Shown: positions 33,379 through 42,902 of the stretch, piece after piece
Layout of the letters: each line of letters opens with the position of its first letter
Numbering within the stretch: the stretch's first letter is position 1
Source: Pseudomonas sp. Irchel 3H7
GTDB taxonomy: Bacteria; Pseudomonadota; Gammaproteobacteria; Pseudomonadales; Pseudomonadaceae
Direction: 5' to 3'
NCBI RefSeq assembly: GCF_900187605.1
Contig: NZ_FYEA01000012.1
Span: 218,448 to 282,447 of the forward strand
DNA length: 64,000 nucleotides
Notes under the pieces: model-generated
What the model was told of the DNA's origin: nothing
Databases searched by the model: none
What the model saw: the letters and a program-made list of their open reading frames with translations, nothing else
Position numbers and translations under genes: made by a program

Positions 33379-35199
33379 GTGATCGAAAATCTACGCAACA
33401 TCGCCATCATCGCCCACGTTGACCATGGTAAAACCACCCTGGTAGACAAACTCCTGCGTCAATCCGGCACCCTGGAGCGCAACGAGCTCAACGACGAGCG
33501 CGTGATGGACTCCAACGACCAGGAAAAAGAGCGCGGTATTACCATTCTGGCGAAAAACACCGCCATCAACTGGAACGGCTACCACATCAACATCGTGGAC
33601 ACCCCGGGCCACGCCGACTTCGGCGGCGAAGTTGAACGCGTAATGTCGATGGTTGACTCCGTTCTGCTGCTGGTTGACGCTCAAGACGGCCCTATGCCGC
33701 AAACCCGTTTCGTGACCAAGAAGGCTTTCGAAGCCGGCCTGCGTCCAATCGTGGTAATCAACAAGGTTGACCGTCCAGGCGCGCGTCCGGACTGGGTTCT
33801 GGATCAGATCTTCGACCTGTTCGACAACCTCGGTGCTACCGAAGAACAACTGGACTTCCAGGTTGTTTACGCTTCGGCCCTGAACGGTATTGCCGGTCTG
33901 GATCACACCGCCATGGCGGAAGACATGACCCCGCTGTACCAAGCGGTAGTCGACCACGTTCCGCCTCCGGCCGTTGACCGTGACGGTCCGTTCCAGATGC
34001 AGATCTCCGCTCTGGACTACAACAGCTTCCTGGGTGTTATCGGTGTTGGCCGTATCGCTCGTGGTCGCGTCAAGCCGAACACCCCGGTTGTCGCTATCAG
34101 CGCCGACGGCAAGCGCCGCAACGGTCGTATTCTGAAGCTGATGGGTCACCACGGTCTGCACCGCATTGACGTTGAAGAAGCAGCAGCCGGCGACATCGTC
34201 TGCATCAGCGGCTTCGACGAGCTGTTCATCTCCGACACTCTGTGCGATATCAACACCGTCGAGGCGATGAAGCCGCTGACCGTTGACGAGCCAACCGTTT
34301 CCATGACCTTCCAGGTAAACGACTCGCCATTCTGCGGTAAAGAAGGCAAGTTCGTGACCTCCCGTAACATCAAGGATCGTCTGGACAAAGAGCTGCTGTA
34401 CAACGTTGCACTGCGCGTTGAAGAAGGCGACTCGGCTGACAAGTTCAAGGTTTCCGGCCGTGGTGAGCTGCACCTCTCGGTACTGATCGAAACCATGCGT
34501 CGCGAAGGCTTCGAGCTGGCCCTGGGCCGTCCTGAAGTGATCATCCGTGAAGTTGACGGCGTGAAGCAGGAACCGTTCGAAAACGTAACCATCGACATCC
34601 CTGAAGAATCGCAGGGCAAGGTCATGGAAGAGATGGGTCTGCGTAAGGGCGACCTGAGCAACATGGTGCCGGATGGCAAGGGCCGTGTTCGTCTGGAATA
34701 CAACATCCCTGCTCGCGGTCTGATCGGTTTCCGTAACCAGTTCCTGACCCTGACCAACGGTGCTGGCATCCTGACCTCGATCTTCGACCGTTACGCTCCA
34801 GTGAAGTCGGGCCACATGTCCGGCCGTCAGAACGGCGTTCTGGTTTCGGTTGAAACCGGTAAGGCACTGACCTACTCGCTGGAAACCCTGCAGGCTCGTG
34901 GCAAGTTGTTCGTAGAACACGGCCAGGAGATCTACAACGGTCAAATCGTTGGTCAGAACAGCCGCGACAACGACCTGGGTGTAAACCCAACCAAAGGCAA
35001 GAAGCTCGACAACATGCGTGCTTCGGGTAAAGACGAAACCATCGCTCTGGTACCACCTGTTCGCTTCACCCTGGAACAGGCTCTGGAATACATCCAGGAA
35101 GACGAGCTGTGCGAAGTTACTCCTAAGTCCATCCGTCTTCGCAAGAAGATCCTGGACGAAAGCGAGCGTACCCGCGCTGCCAAGAAAGCCAAGGCGTAA
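33379..35199 (+). CDS. typA: Translational GTPase TypA (BipA)
   Basis: 606 residues with a GTG start (VIENLRNIAIIAHVDHGKTT). G1 AHVDHGKTTL, switch II DTPGHADFGGEVERV, and VINKVDRPGARPDWV (NKVD) are the GTPase motifs; then domain II, two EF-G-like domains and the TypA-specific C-terminus ending ESERTRAAKKAKA. Binds 70S ribosomes and aids large-subunit assembly, mainly in the cold or under stress. 139 bp after thiI, with its own strong terminator downstream. Codon use is strongly biased, as for a highly expressed gene. Confidence 0.97.
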   Translation: MIENLRNIAIIAHVDHGKTTLVDKLLRQSGTLERNELNDERVMDSNDQEKERGITILAKNTAINWNGYHINIVDTPGHADFGGEVERVMSMVDSVLLLVDAQDGPMPQTRFVTKKAFEAGLRPIVVINKVDRPGARPDWVLDQIFDLFDNLGATEEQLDFQVVYASALNGIAGLDHTAMAEDMTPLYQAVVDHVPPPAVDRDGPFQMQISALDYNSFLGVIGVGRIARGRVKPNTPVVAISADGKRRNGRILKLMGHHGLHRIDVEEAAAGDIVCISGFDELFISDTLCDINTVEAMKPLTVDEPTVSMTFQVNDSPFCGKEGKFVTSRNIKDRLDKELLYNVALRVEEGDSADKFKVSGRGELHLSVLIETMRREGFELALGRPEVIIREVDGVKQEPFENVTIDIPEESQGKVMEEMGLRKGDLSNMVPDGKGRVRLEYNIPARGLIGFRNQFLTLTNGAGILTSIFDRYAPVKSGHMSGRQNGVLVSVETGKALTYSLETLQARGKLFVEHGQEIYNGQIVGQNSRDNDLGVNPTKGKKLDNMRASGKDETIALVPPVRFTLEQALEYIQEDELCEVTPKSIRLRKKILDESERTRAAKKAKA

Positions 35200-35215
35200 T
35201 TTAGCCCGCGCTTGA

Positions 35216-35251
35216 AAAAACGCCCCCGGTCGCGAGACCGGGGGCGTTTTT
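35216..35251 (+). terminator. Rho-independent terminator of typA, bidirectional
   Basis: AAAAACGCCCCCGGTC-GCGA-GACCGGGGGCGTTTTT: 16-bp perfect stem with flanking A- and T-runs. It can also end the convergent EF-hand-like gene. Confidence 0.95.
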
Positions 35252-35286
35252 GTTTGTCTGCGATCAACAGCGAAGCAATGGGCAAA

Positions 35287-35814
35287 TCAAGCGTCGAACC
35301 AGCGAAACGCGAGGAAGGTTTCCGCGATCTTGCGCAGTACAGCCTTGTCCGCTTTGTTGGCTATGCCATCGCCGTTCACATCGGAGTTAGTGAAGGAGTC
35401 GAGGCTGCCGTCATTGTCACCATCGTACGCGGCTGCGCGTCGGATCTTGATGGGTTTGCTCAGCTCGCCATCGTCTTCACTGAATTGAAGCGTGACCACA
35501 TTGGGTGTGCCGTCCTGATGATGGTCGGTTGCGCCAATTTTCAGATAGCGCTCCCAGTTATCGCCGGCATTGAACCAGTTGAGCTGCAGGAAGACCTCGG
35601 CAAAGGCCGTGAGTAGCAACTGATCCTGAAAATTCTGCAGTCCGTCGCTGTTGATATCACCCGCGAAGCCGAACTCAATGCAGCCATCGGCGGACATATC
35701 CAGTGCAAAAGCTTCGTGGACGAGGTTGGCAGAGCCATTGTGGAAGTGCAGCTGCACGGCATCGGCTTTGCCGTTACCGCTACGATCCTGGGCTGTCACT
35801 TTTAAATAACGCAT
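35287..35814 (-). CDS. Duplicated EF-hand/dockerin-like calcium-binding protein
   Basis: 175 residues made of two halves in tandem. Each starts RYLK(V/I), has three Asp-rich loops and ends in (L/F)xWF(N/D)A. First half: DRSGNGKAD, DMSADGCIE, DINSDGLQNFQDQLLLTAF. Second half: DHHQDGTPN, DGDNDGSLD, DVNGDGIANKADKAVLRKI. The D-x-(N/D)-x-D-G spacing is that of EF-hand and dockerin calcium loops. No signal peptide or cellulosome partner is seen, so location and partners are unknown. The ATG at 35814 has GAGAAG 6 bases upstream; one at 35820 is possible. Confidence 0.75.
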   Translation of the reverse strand: MRYLKVTAQDRSGNGKADAVQLHFHNGSANLVHEAFALDMSADGCIEFGFAGDINSDGLQNFQDQLLLTAFAEVFLQLNWFNAGDNWERYLKIGATDHHQDGTPNVVTLQFSEDDGELSKPIKIRRAAAYDGDNDGSLDSFTNSDVNGDGIANKADKAVLRKIAETFLAFRWFDA

Positions 35815-36002
35815 GAGCATCTTCTCTGAGGGAGTGATGCTCCACACTAGTGTTGGGGAGAGATACTTTCTGTCGGGTGAATGCTTGATAAGCATAGGAA
35901 ATTGCGACAAGCGGGTAGGGTCGAGTTACCCGTTCCTGTAAGAACAATCTACGGATGGCACTTTCAGTACGGAGCTCGCCTTTGGCCAACTCCGGGGTTG
36001 GG

Positions 36003-36440
36003 TTAGAACTTCTCAATCGCCCGGAAATTCTGCTCGCGCACCACTTCCTTTGGCTTGTACGCGCAATACCCAGGCCGCGGCCCGATCTTCGGGTGATTGC
36101 GGCAGGTATCCGGGCGCTTGTCATAAATGGTGCACAAGCGGCTCTTACGATCCAGGTAGTAGCAATCGTTGTTGCTCATGCGCTGCAAGGTGAAGATGCC
36201 GGACTTCTGGTTGAAGCGTTCGACCAGGCCTTCCTTTTGCAGGCGCTTGGCGATGTTCTTCGGCGGATCGCCCAGTTCGAACTCGTCGACCACACCGATG
36301 CGCACCAGATCCTTGATCTTCACCTCGACCGGCAGCGTGCAGCAGCTGGACACGCAGGAACCGCACATTGGGGCTGAGTATTTCGCCCACGTATCGAGAC
36401 GATCGATCTCAGCGGCGGCAATCAGGTTGGGCTTCATCAT
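36003..36440 (-). CDS. YkgJ-type cysteine-cluster protein
   Basis: 145 residues. CGSCVSSCC near residue 26 (C-x2-C-x3-CC), then CYYLDRKSRLCTIYDKRPDTCRNHP, the zinc- or iron-chelating CxxCxxxCC pattern of the YkgJ family (UPF0153). Function unknown; probably binds a metal or Fe-S cluster. Unlinked to its neighbours: it diverges from glgP across 259 bp. Confidence 0.88.
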   Translation of the reverse strand: MMKPNLIAAAEIDRLDTWAKYSAPMCGSCVSSCCTLPVEVKIKDLVRIGVVDEFELGDPPKNIAKRLQKEGLVERFNQKSGIFTLQRMSNNDCYYLDRKSRLCTIYDKRPDTCRNHPKIGPRPGYCAYKPKEVVREQNFRAIEKF

Positions 36441-36699
36441 CGGGAGTTACCAGGCGTGTGTGCATCAGGGCGCGCGATCATACCGGGACTGGTGGATTTT
36501 TGAACAACCTTTCGCCAGATTTTTTCTGCATACAGGCACATTGCCGGACAATTCGGCACGGCCCCTGCATTCATTAGCTCACTCGCCAAGGTAATGCCGG
36601 GCTATCTCACAGTCTCAGGAAATACTGCCGAACCAGAGCCCTCACCGTCGGTCAGACCGTCTAGGCTCAGACAATTCCCGCTCGCTCGAGGTCCTATTG

Positions 36700-39150
36700 A
36701 TGACTCAAGAACCACTAGTTCGCGAAGCAGAGGTGGCCGCATTCCGCGACGCCGTCCTGACCAAGCTCACCTACGCGGTGGGCAAAGACCCCGATCACGC
36801 CTTCGACCATGACTGGTTCGAAGCCATTGCGTTGGCGGCGCGTGATCACATGGTCGAACACTGGATGGACCACACCCGGCAGATCTACCGCAAAGGTCAG
36901 AAACGGGTGTATTACCTCTCGCTGGAATTTCTTATCGGCCGCTTGCTCTATGACAGCCTGAGCAACCTTGGTCTGCTCGACGTCGCCCGTGAAGCATTGA
37001 CCGAACTCGGTGTCGATCTGGAACGCATCCGCTTGCTGGAGCCCGATGCGGCGCTCGGCAACGGCGGTCTCGGGCGTCTGGCGGCGTGCTTCATGGAAAG
37101 CATGTCGACCCTCGGCATTGCCGGCCACGGTTATGGCATTCGTTATGAACACGGCTTGTTCCGCCAGGCGATTGTCGATGGCTGGCAGCAGGAGCAGACC
37201 GAGCACTGGCTGGATTTCGGTAACCCGTGGGAGTTCGAACGGCCAGAAGTCGTGTACTCCATCGGCTTCGGCGGCAGCGTTGAAACCGTCACCGACATTT
37301 CCGGCAAGTCCAAACAAGTCTGGTCGCCGGCGGAAACCGTCCGCGCCATTGCTTACGACACGCCAGTGGTGGGCTGGCGCGGGGCGAGCGTCAACACTTT
37401 GCGGCTGTGGCGTGCGCGCGCCATGGAAGATTTGCACCTGGAGCGTTTCAACGCCGGTGACCACTTGGGTGCCGTCGCCGAGGTTGCCCGCGCGGAAAGT
37501 ATCTCCCGCGTGCTCTACCCGGCGGACAGCACTGAAGCAGGGCAGGAGCTGCGCCTGCGCCAGGAATACTTCTTTGTCGCTGCTTCCTTGCAGGATTTGC
37601 TGCGCCGTCACCGCAACATGCACACCTCGGTGCTGACCCTGGGCGATCACGCGGCGATCCAGCTCAACGATACGCACCCTTCGATTGCCGTCGCCGAACT
37701 GATGCGCCAACTCGTCGACGTCTACGACGTGGCGTGGGATGCCGCGTGGCAAGTGACCGTCGACACGCTGTCATACACCAACCACACGCTGCTGCCGGAA
37801 GCACTGGAAACTTGGCCTGTGGGCTTGATGGAACGCATGCTGCCACGGCACATGCAGATCATTTACCTGATCAACGCCCAGCACATCGACGCGCTGCGGG
37901 CCAAAGGCATTCACGATTTCGACGTACTGCGCGCGGTGTCGCTGATCGAAGAAGACAACGGTCGCCGGGTACGCATGGGCAACCTCGCTTTCCTCGGTTC
38001 GCACAGCGTCAATGGCGTGTCTGGCTTGCACACGCAACTGATGCGCAAAACCGTATTCGCCGAACTGCACAAGCTCTACCCGGAGCGGATCAACAACAAA
38101 ACCAACGGCATTACCTTCCGCCGCTGGCTGTATCAGGCCAACTCGGAACTGACTTCGATGCTGGTCGATGCGCTCGGCCCGGATCTATTGGATAACCCCG
38201 AAGAGCGTCTGCTCGATCTTGAGCCGTTCGCCGAAAAAACCGCGTTCCGCAAAGCTTTTGCCGAGCAACGGCTGCACAGCAAAAAAGCCTTGGCCTATCT
38301 GATTCACGAACGGCTGGGTATTGCGGTCAATCCGGCGGCGATGTTCGACGTGCAGGTCAAACGGATCCACGAATACAAACGCCAGTTGCTCAACCTGATG
38401 CACACCGTGGCGCTGTATCAGGCGATTCGCGCCGAGCCGGAAGTCGACTGGGTGCCACGGGTGAAAATCTTCGCCGGCAAGGCTGCGGCGAGTTATCACC
38501 AGGCGAAACTGATCATCAAGCTGACCAACGACATCGCCCGGGTGGTGAACAACGATCCGACCGTGCGCGGCTTGCTGAAAGTGGTGTTCCTGCCCAACTA
38601 CAACGTCAGCCTGGCGGAGAGCATTATTCCGGCGGCGGACTTGTCCGAGCAGATTTCCACCGCAGGCTTCGAGGCGTCAGGCACCAGTAACATGAAGTTC
38701 GGCCTCAACGGCGCGCTGACCATCGGCACGCTGGACGGTGCAAACGTGGAAATGTGCGAACGCATCGGCGCCGAGCACATGTTCATCTTCGGCCTCAGCG
38801 CCCAGCAGGTCGAAGCGCGCAAACAGAACCACGAGTTCAGCGCAGTGCCGGACATCGCCGCGTCCCATCGTCTGAACGATGTGCTGCAAGCGATTCGCGG
38901 CGGGGTGTTCTCGCCGGATGACACCTCGCGTTATACCGGGCTGATCGATTCGCTGGTGGATTACGACCGCTTCCTGGTCTGCGCTGACTTCGACTCCTAC
39001 TGGGAAGCGCAGAAACGCGTTGAAGCGCATTGGCACGATTCCAACAACTGGTGGCGTTCAGCGGTGCTCAACACGGCGCGGATGGGCTGGTTCTCCTCGG
39101 ATCGGACGATTCGCGAGTACGCCACGGATATCTGGAAAGCGCTGGAGTAA
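36700..39150 (+). CDS. glgP: Glycogen/maltodextrin phosphorylase
   Basis: 816 residues, GT35. Phosphorolysis of alpha-1,4-glucans to glucose 1-phosphate. The pyridoxal phosphate is bound to Lys666 in EASGTSNMKFGLNGALT, followed by IGTLDGANVEM; ALGNGGLGRLAACFMES and VKRIHEYKRQLLNLMH are further family blocks. The ATG at 36700 is preferred over the TTG just before it. It stands alone here; no other glycogen gene is in the window. A REP pair follows. Confidence 0.96.
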   Translation: MTQEPLVREAEVAAFRDAVLTKLTYAVGKDPDHAFDHDWFEAIALAARDHMVEHWMDHTRQIYRKGQKRVYYLSLEFLIGRLLYDSLSNLGLLDVAREALTELGVDLERIRLLEPDAALGNGGLGRLAACFMESMSTLGIAGHGYGIRYEHGLFRQAIVDGWQQEQTEHWLDFGNPWEFERPEVVYSIGFGGSVETVTDISGKSKQVWSPAETVRAIAYDTPVVGWRGASVNTLRLWRARAMEDLHLERFNAGDHLGAVAEVARAESISRVLYPADSTEAGQELRLRQEYFFVAASLQDLLRRHRNMHTSVLTLGDHAAIQLNDTHPSIAVAELMRQLVDVYDVAWDAAWQVTVDTLSYTNHTLLPEALETWPVGLMERMLPRHMQIIYLINAQHIDALRAKGIHDFDVLRAVSLIEEDNGRRVRMGNLAFLGSHSVNGVSGLHTQLMRKTVFAELHKLYPERINNKTNGITFRRWLYQANSELTSMLVDALGPDLLDNPEERLLDLEPFAEKTAFRKAFAEQRLHSKKALAYLIHERLGIAVNPAAMFDVQVKRIHEYKRQLLNLMHTVALYQAIRAEPEVDWVPRVKIFAGKAAASYHQAKLIIKLTNDIARVVNNDPTVRGLLKVVFLPNYNVSLAESIIPAADLSEQISTAGFEASGTSNMKFGLNGALTIGTLDGANVEMCERIGAEHMFIFGLSAQQVEARKQNHEFSAVPDIAASHRLNDVLQAIRGGVFSPDDTSRYTGLIDSLVDYDRFLVCADFDSYWEAQKRVEAHWHDSNNWWRSAVLNTARMGWFSSDRTIREYATDIWKALE

Positions 39151-39183
39151 CTTTCCGTTCGGCTCGATATAATCGCGTGCCGG

Positions 39184-39262
39184 AAAAGATCGCAGCCTTC
39201 GGCAGCTTCTACACAGGTGTTCGCATAACCCTGTAGGAGCTGCCGAAGGCTGCGATCTTTTT
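39184..39262. repeat. REP pair, GATCGCAGCCTTCGGC family
   Basis: Arms AAAAGATCGCAGCCTTCGGC (continuing AGCTTCTACA) and its complement GCCGAAGGCTGCGATCTTTT, about 16 bp apart. It ends in a T-run, so it could act as the terminator of glgP. Same family as 52381 and 54511. Confidence 0.9.
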
Positions 39263-39317
39263 GGGTCAGGCTGCGCTAATCTTCCCGGATTGGCCTTTGC
39301 GCTTAGGGATATCGACC

Positions 39318-42300
39318 ATGCAATGGATGTTCATGTTGATCGGGCTGGTGCTCGGCTGGCTGCTCGACGAGTCGTTCAGTGACGCGCTGTTGGGCGCGTT
39401 GTTGGGGCTGGCAATCGGGCAGACGATCCGCATCGCTCGGCTTGGCTCGCTGGCGGCGGCGCAACAGCAGCAACTTGAGCAGGCGAAGGTTGCTTTGCAG
39501 GGCGTCGAACAGCGCCTGTTTCTGCTCGAAGGCGTGCCCCTTCATGCTGCGCCGCCACCGACTTCGGCGCCGGCCGCCGAACCTGTCGTCGAACCGCTCA
39601 AAGCAGTCGAAGAAGCCCCGGCCCCCGAACTGGTCTGGGAACTGCCGCCCGAACTCGAACCGATTTCCGCCGTCGCCAGCGAAACCAGTCAACCGCTGCC
39701 TGCTGATGTGTGGCGCCTCGATGCCGTCACGCCCGAACCGTCAAAACCCGCCGAACCCCGTGGCCCGAACCTCATCGAGCGCGGCATCAATGCTGCGCGT
39801 AACTGGCTGTTCGGCGGCAACACCGTGCTGCGCGTTGGCGTGGTGTTGTTGTTTTTCGGTCTGGCGTTCCTGCTGCGCTACGCCACCGAAGGCATGATCG
39901 TGCCGATCGAGTTGCGTTACTCCGGTGTCGCGGCGGCCGCGTTGGGCTTGCTCGCGCTGGGTTGGTGGCTGCGCCGGCGCAACAGCAATTACGCGTTGAT
40001 GCTGCAAGGCACCGGGATCGCGGTGCTGTACCTGACGGTGTTTGCGGCGATGCGCCTGCACCCGTTGCTCGATCCGTCGGCCGCGCTGGGACTGCTGGTG
40101 GCGGTGACGATTTTCTCGGCGATTCTCGCCATTACCCAAGACGCCTTGGGGCTTGCCGCAGCGGCGGCGCTGGGCGGTTTTGCCGCGCCGATCCTGACTT
40201 CGACCGGCGCCGGCAACCACGTCGCGCTGTTCAGTTATTTCGCGCTGCTCAACGCCGGCATTCTCGCCATCGCCTGGTTCAAGGCCTGGCGTCTGCTCAA
40301 CCTGATCGGCTTCGTCGGCACCTTCGGTATCGGTTTCGCCTGGGGTTTGCGTTCGTATACGCCGGAGCTGTTGTGGAGCACCGAGCCGTTCCTGATTCTG
40401 TTTTTCCTGATGTACCTCGCCATCGGCCTGCTATTCGCCCGGCGCAAATTGCTCGACATGCCGGACGCGCCGGCGGCGGACGACCGCGAGGCGTTGCTGC
40501 ACTGGTCTGCGCGCAAGGGCGATTACGTCGACGGCACGATGCTGTTCGGCCCGCCGATCATTGGCTTCGGTCTGCAGTTTGCGCTGGTGCAGCATCTGGA
40601 GTTTGCTGCCGCTTTCAGTGCGCTGGCGTTGGGCATGATCTACATGGCGCTGGCCAAGGTGTTGATGGACGGGCGCGCGGTGCTGCTGGGCGAAACCTGT
40701 CTGGCGCTCGGAGTGATTTTTGCCAGTCTGGCGATCCCGCTGGGGCTCGATGCGCGTTGGACCTCGGCGGCGTGGGCGGTGGAAGGCGCGGGGATTTTCT
40801 GGCTCGGTTTGCGCCAGCATCGACCGTTCGCCCGCGCGTTTGCCTTGCTGCTGCAACTGGGTTCCGGGTTAGCCTTCCTCAGTCAGTTGCGGGTCGGCGA
40901 AAGCAGTCTGCTCGACGGTGCGCCGCTGGGCGCTTTGATGCTCGGGATTGCCTTGCTGTTCAGCTTCTATCAATTGCGCAAGGCCTCGCCGCAACAGGCA
41001 TCACTTTGGGAGCGTCAAGGCTTGCCGGTGTTGGCGTGCCTGGGCCTGACCTTCCTCTATCTGCTGGCGCCGCTGTTCTTCTTCGTTCAGGCCACGGCCA
41101 TCAGTTGGGCGCTGGCCGGTCTGGTGACGTTGTTTGTCGGTCTGCGGATTCAATCGCGCACCTTCCTGTTCACCGCGTTTGCCGTGCAGTTGCTCGGCGG
41201 TGCGTTGTTCCTGTTGCGTCTGCAAGGCGCGGGCGAGGATTCGGCAGCGGTGTTCAGCGCCGGCTGGAGTGGCTTGCTCAGTGCTTCGCTGATCGGTCTG
41301 GCGTTGATCGCCGGCATGCTGTTGGCGGCCCGTGATGAAATGGTGCGCGGTGATGTACGTCTGCTGCGCGGATTGTCGGTGGTGCTGTTGGCTGGTCTGG
41401 TGCTGATCAATCTGGCGGTGCTGTTTGTCCTGCCATGGCAGACCGCGAGCGCGGTGTGGGCGGCCAGTGGTTTGCTGATTATCTGGTTGAGCCTGTACCT
41501 CAAGCAGCGCGTGAGTTTTGTTTTCGGTTTGTTGTTGCAAGTGATCGGTGGCGCGGCGTTTTTGCTGGCCGGTCCGGAGTTGCTCGGGCCACTGTCCAGC
41601 GAAGGTTTGAAACCGCTGGCCCATGGCGGATTCTGGACGCCGCTGGTACTGGGGCTGGCGGCGATGATCGGTGCGTGGCGCCTGCAACTGGGCAATCACG
41701 CCTCGGCATTCGATGCGTTGAGTTTGCAGCGCTTGTCCGAAGTATTGCTGGTGTGGGGCGCGGGTTGGTGGGCGCTGGCGTGGGTTAGCGAGATGCTGCG
41801 TTTTGCTGCTCCGAATTTGCAAGGCACGTTGCTGCTGTTGGTAGCAGCCGTAAGCGTGGCGGTGTGGACTGTGTTGGCGCTACGTTTGAAATGGCCGGCG
41901 CTGGGCTTGCTCTGCACCTTGCTGATTCCGGCGGCAGGTCTGGTGTTGCTCGCTGCTTGGCATTCGCGTTATCACCCGGCGACGGATTTCGGCTGGCTGG
42001 CGTGGGCGGCGGTGTTCGCCGTGCACTTCTTCAGTCTGCGGCGCCTGGCGCCGATGTTGCCGGCGCGCGCCTTGAGTACGGCGCATGTATTGGGCTGTTG
42101 GTTGCTGATTGGCGTGCTGGCGCTGGAATTGCGTTACGGGCTACTGCTGTTGTCCGAGCAATACAACGCCTGGCGTTGGTTGGGTTGGGCGATTCTGCCG
42201 AGCGTTTATCTGCTGCTGGCAGCGGCCCCGCGCTCTTGGCCGTGGCCGGTCGCAGCGTTTGCCCGCGAGTACCGCTTGTACGCCGCCGCGCCGCTGGCGG

Positions 42301-42902
42301 TGTTGATGCTCGCGTGGTTTTGGTTGGCGAATGGCGTCAGCGATGGCAACGCCGAACCGTTGCCGTATGTGCCGCTGCTGAACCCGCTGGAGCTGGGTCT
42401 GTTGTTTGCTTTGTTCGGCGTTTATGTCTGGTCGCGCAGTGCAGTTTCGCAGCTGTCGATTCGTCAGGACTACGCCGAATACGCGACGCAACTGATCGCC
42501 GGGGTATCGCTGTTCGCTTTCTGCACCGCGCTGGTCACCCGCGCGGCACACCATTGGGCCGGGATTCCGTTCGAGCTCGATCAACTGCTCGGCTCGATGC
42601 TGGTGCAGGCCGGATTGTCCATCGTCTGGACGTTGATGGCGCTCGGGCTGATGATCGGCGGGCATCTGCGTCATCGTCGCGAAGTGTGGTTGATCGGCGC
42701 GGCGCTGATTGCGCTGGTGGTGGCCAAACTGATTTTTGTCGAACTGAGCAACCGTGGCGGCCTTGCCCGGATCGTCTCGTTTATCGGCGTCGGCGTGTTG
42801 CTGCTGGTGGTTGGCTATTTCGCGCCGCTGCCGCCCAAACGCGTCGACGCTGACCCGGCGGCGGACAAACCGGCCCCGAACACCGAAGGAGTTTCATCTT
42901 GA
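39318..42902 (+). CDS. DUF2339 large polytopic membrane protein
   Basis: 1194 residues. An N-terminal helix (MQWMFMLIGLVLGWLLD), a short coiled coil (QQQQLEQAKVALQGVEQRLFLLEG), a Pro/Ala/Glu-rich linker (about residues 85-155), GPNLIERGINAARNWLFGGN and then some 28-30 membrane segments to the end. This is the DUF2339 layout. Function unknown; likely an inner-membrane transporter or envelope factor. The ATG at 39318 is the start of the hydrophobic N-terminus. It overlaps the DUF3999 gene, its usual partner. Confidence 0.88.
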   Translation: MQWMFMLIGLVLGWLLDESFSDALLGALLGLAIGQTIRIARLGSLAAAQQQQLEQAKVALQGVEQRLFLLEGVPLHAAPPPTSAPAAEPVVEPLKAVEEAPAPELVWELPPELEPISAVASETSQPLPADVWRLDAVTPEPSKPAEPRGPNLIERGINAARNWLFGGNTVLRVGVVLLFFGLAFLLRYATEGMIVPIELRYSGVAAAALGLLALGWWLRRRNSNYALMLQGTGIAVLYLTVFAAMRLHPLLDPSAALGLLVAVTIFSAILAITQDALGLAAAAALGGFAAPILTSTGAGNHVALFSYFALLNAGILAIAWFKAWRLLNLIGFVGTFGIGFAWGLRSYTPELLWSTEPFLILFFLMYLAIGLLFARRKLLDMPDAPAADDREALLHWSARKGDYVDGTMLFGPPIIGFGLQFALVQHLEFAAAFSALALGMIYMALAKVLMDGRAVLLGETCLALGVIFASLAIPLGLDARWTSAAWAVEGAGIFWLGLRQHRPFARAFALLLQLGSGLAFLSQLRVGESSLLDGAPLGALMLGIALLFSFYQLRKASPQQASLWERQGLPVLACLGLTFLYLLAPLFFFVQATAISWALAGLVTLFVGLRIQSRTFLFTAFAVQLLGGALFLLRLQGAGEDSAAVFSAGWSGLLSASLIGLALIAGMLLAARDEMVRGDVRLLRGLSVVLLAGLVLINLAVLFVLPWQTASAVWAASGLLIIWLSLYLKQRVSFVFGLLLQVIGGAAFLLAGPELLGPLSSEGLKPLAHGGFWTPLVLGLAAMIGAWRLQLGNHASAFDALSLQRLSEVLLVWGAGWWALAWVSEMLRFAAPNLQGTLLLLVAAVSVAVWTVLALRLKWPALGLLCTLLIPAAGLVLLAAWHSRYHPATDFGWLAWAAVFAVHFFSLRRLAPMLPARALSTAHVLGCWLLIGVLALELRYGLLLLSEQYNAWRWLGWAILPSVYLLLAAAPRSWPWPVAAFAREYRLYAAAPLAVLMLAWFWLANGVSDGNAEPLPYVPLLNPLELGLLFALFGVYVWSRSAVSQLSIRQDYAEYATQLIAGVSLFAFCTALVTRAAHHWAGIPFELDQLLGSMLVQAGLSIVWTLMALGLMIGGHLRHRREVWLIGAALIALVVAKLIFVELSNRGGLARIVSFIGVGVLLLVVGYFAPLPPKRVDADPAADKPAPNTEGVSS

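Noticed and set aside
33391..34944. A 517-codon open frame antisense to typA
   Set aside because: typA is certain and strongly codon-biased; the antisense frame mirrors that bias.
39376..42853. Several open frames in other registers within the DUF2339 gene
   Set aside because: Shadow frames in a G/C-rich, hydrophobic coding region; none has a start site or domain.
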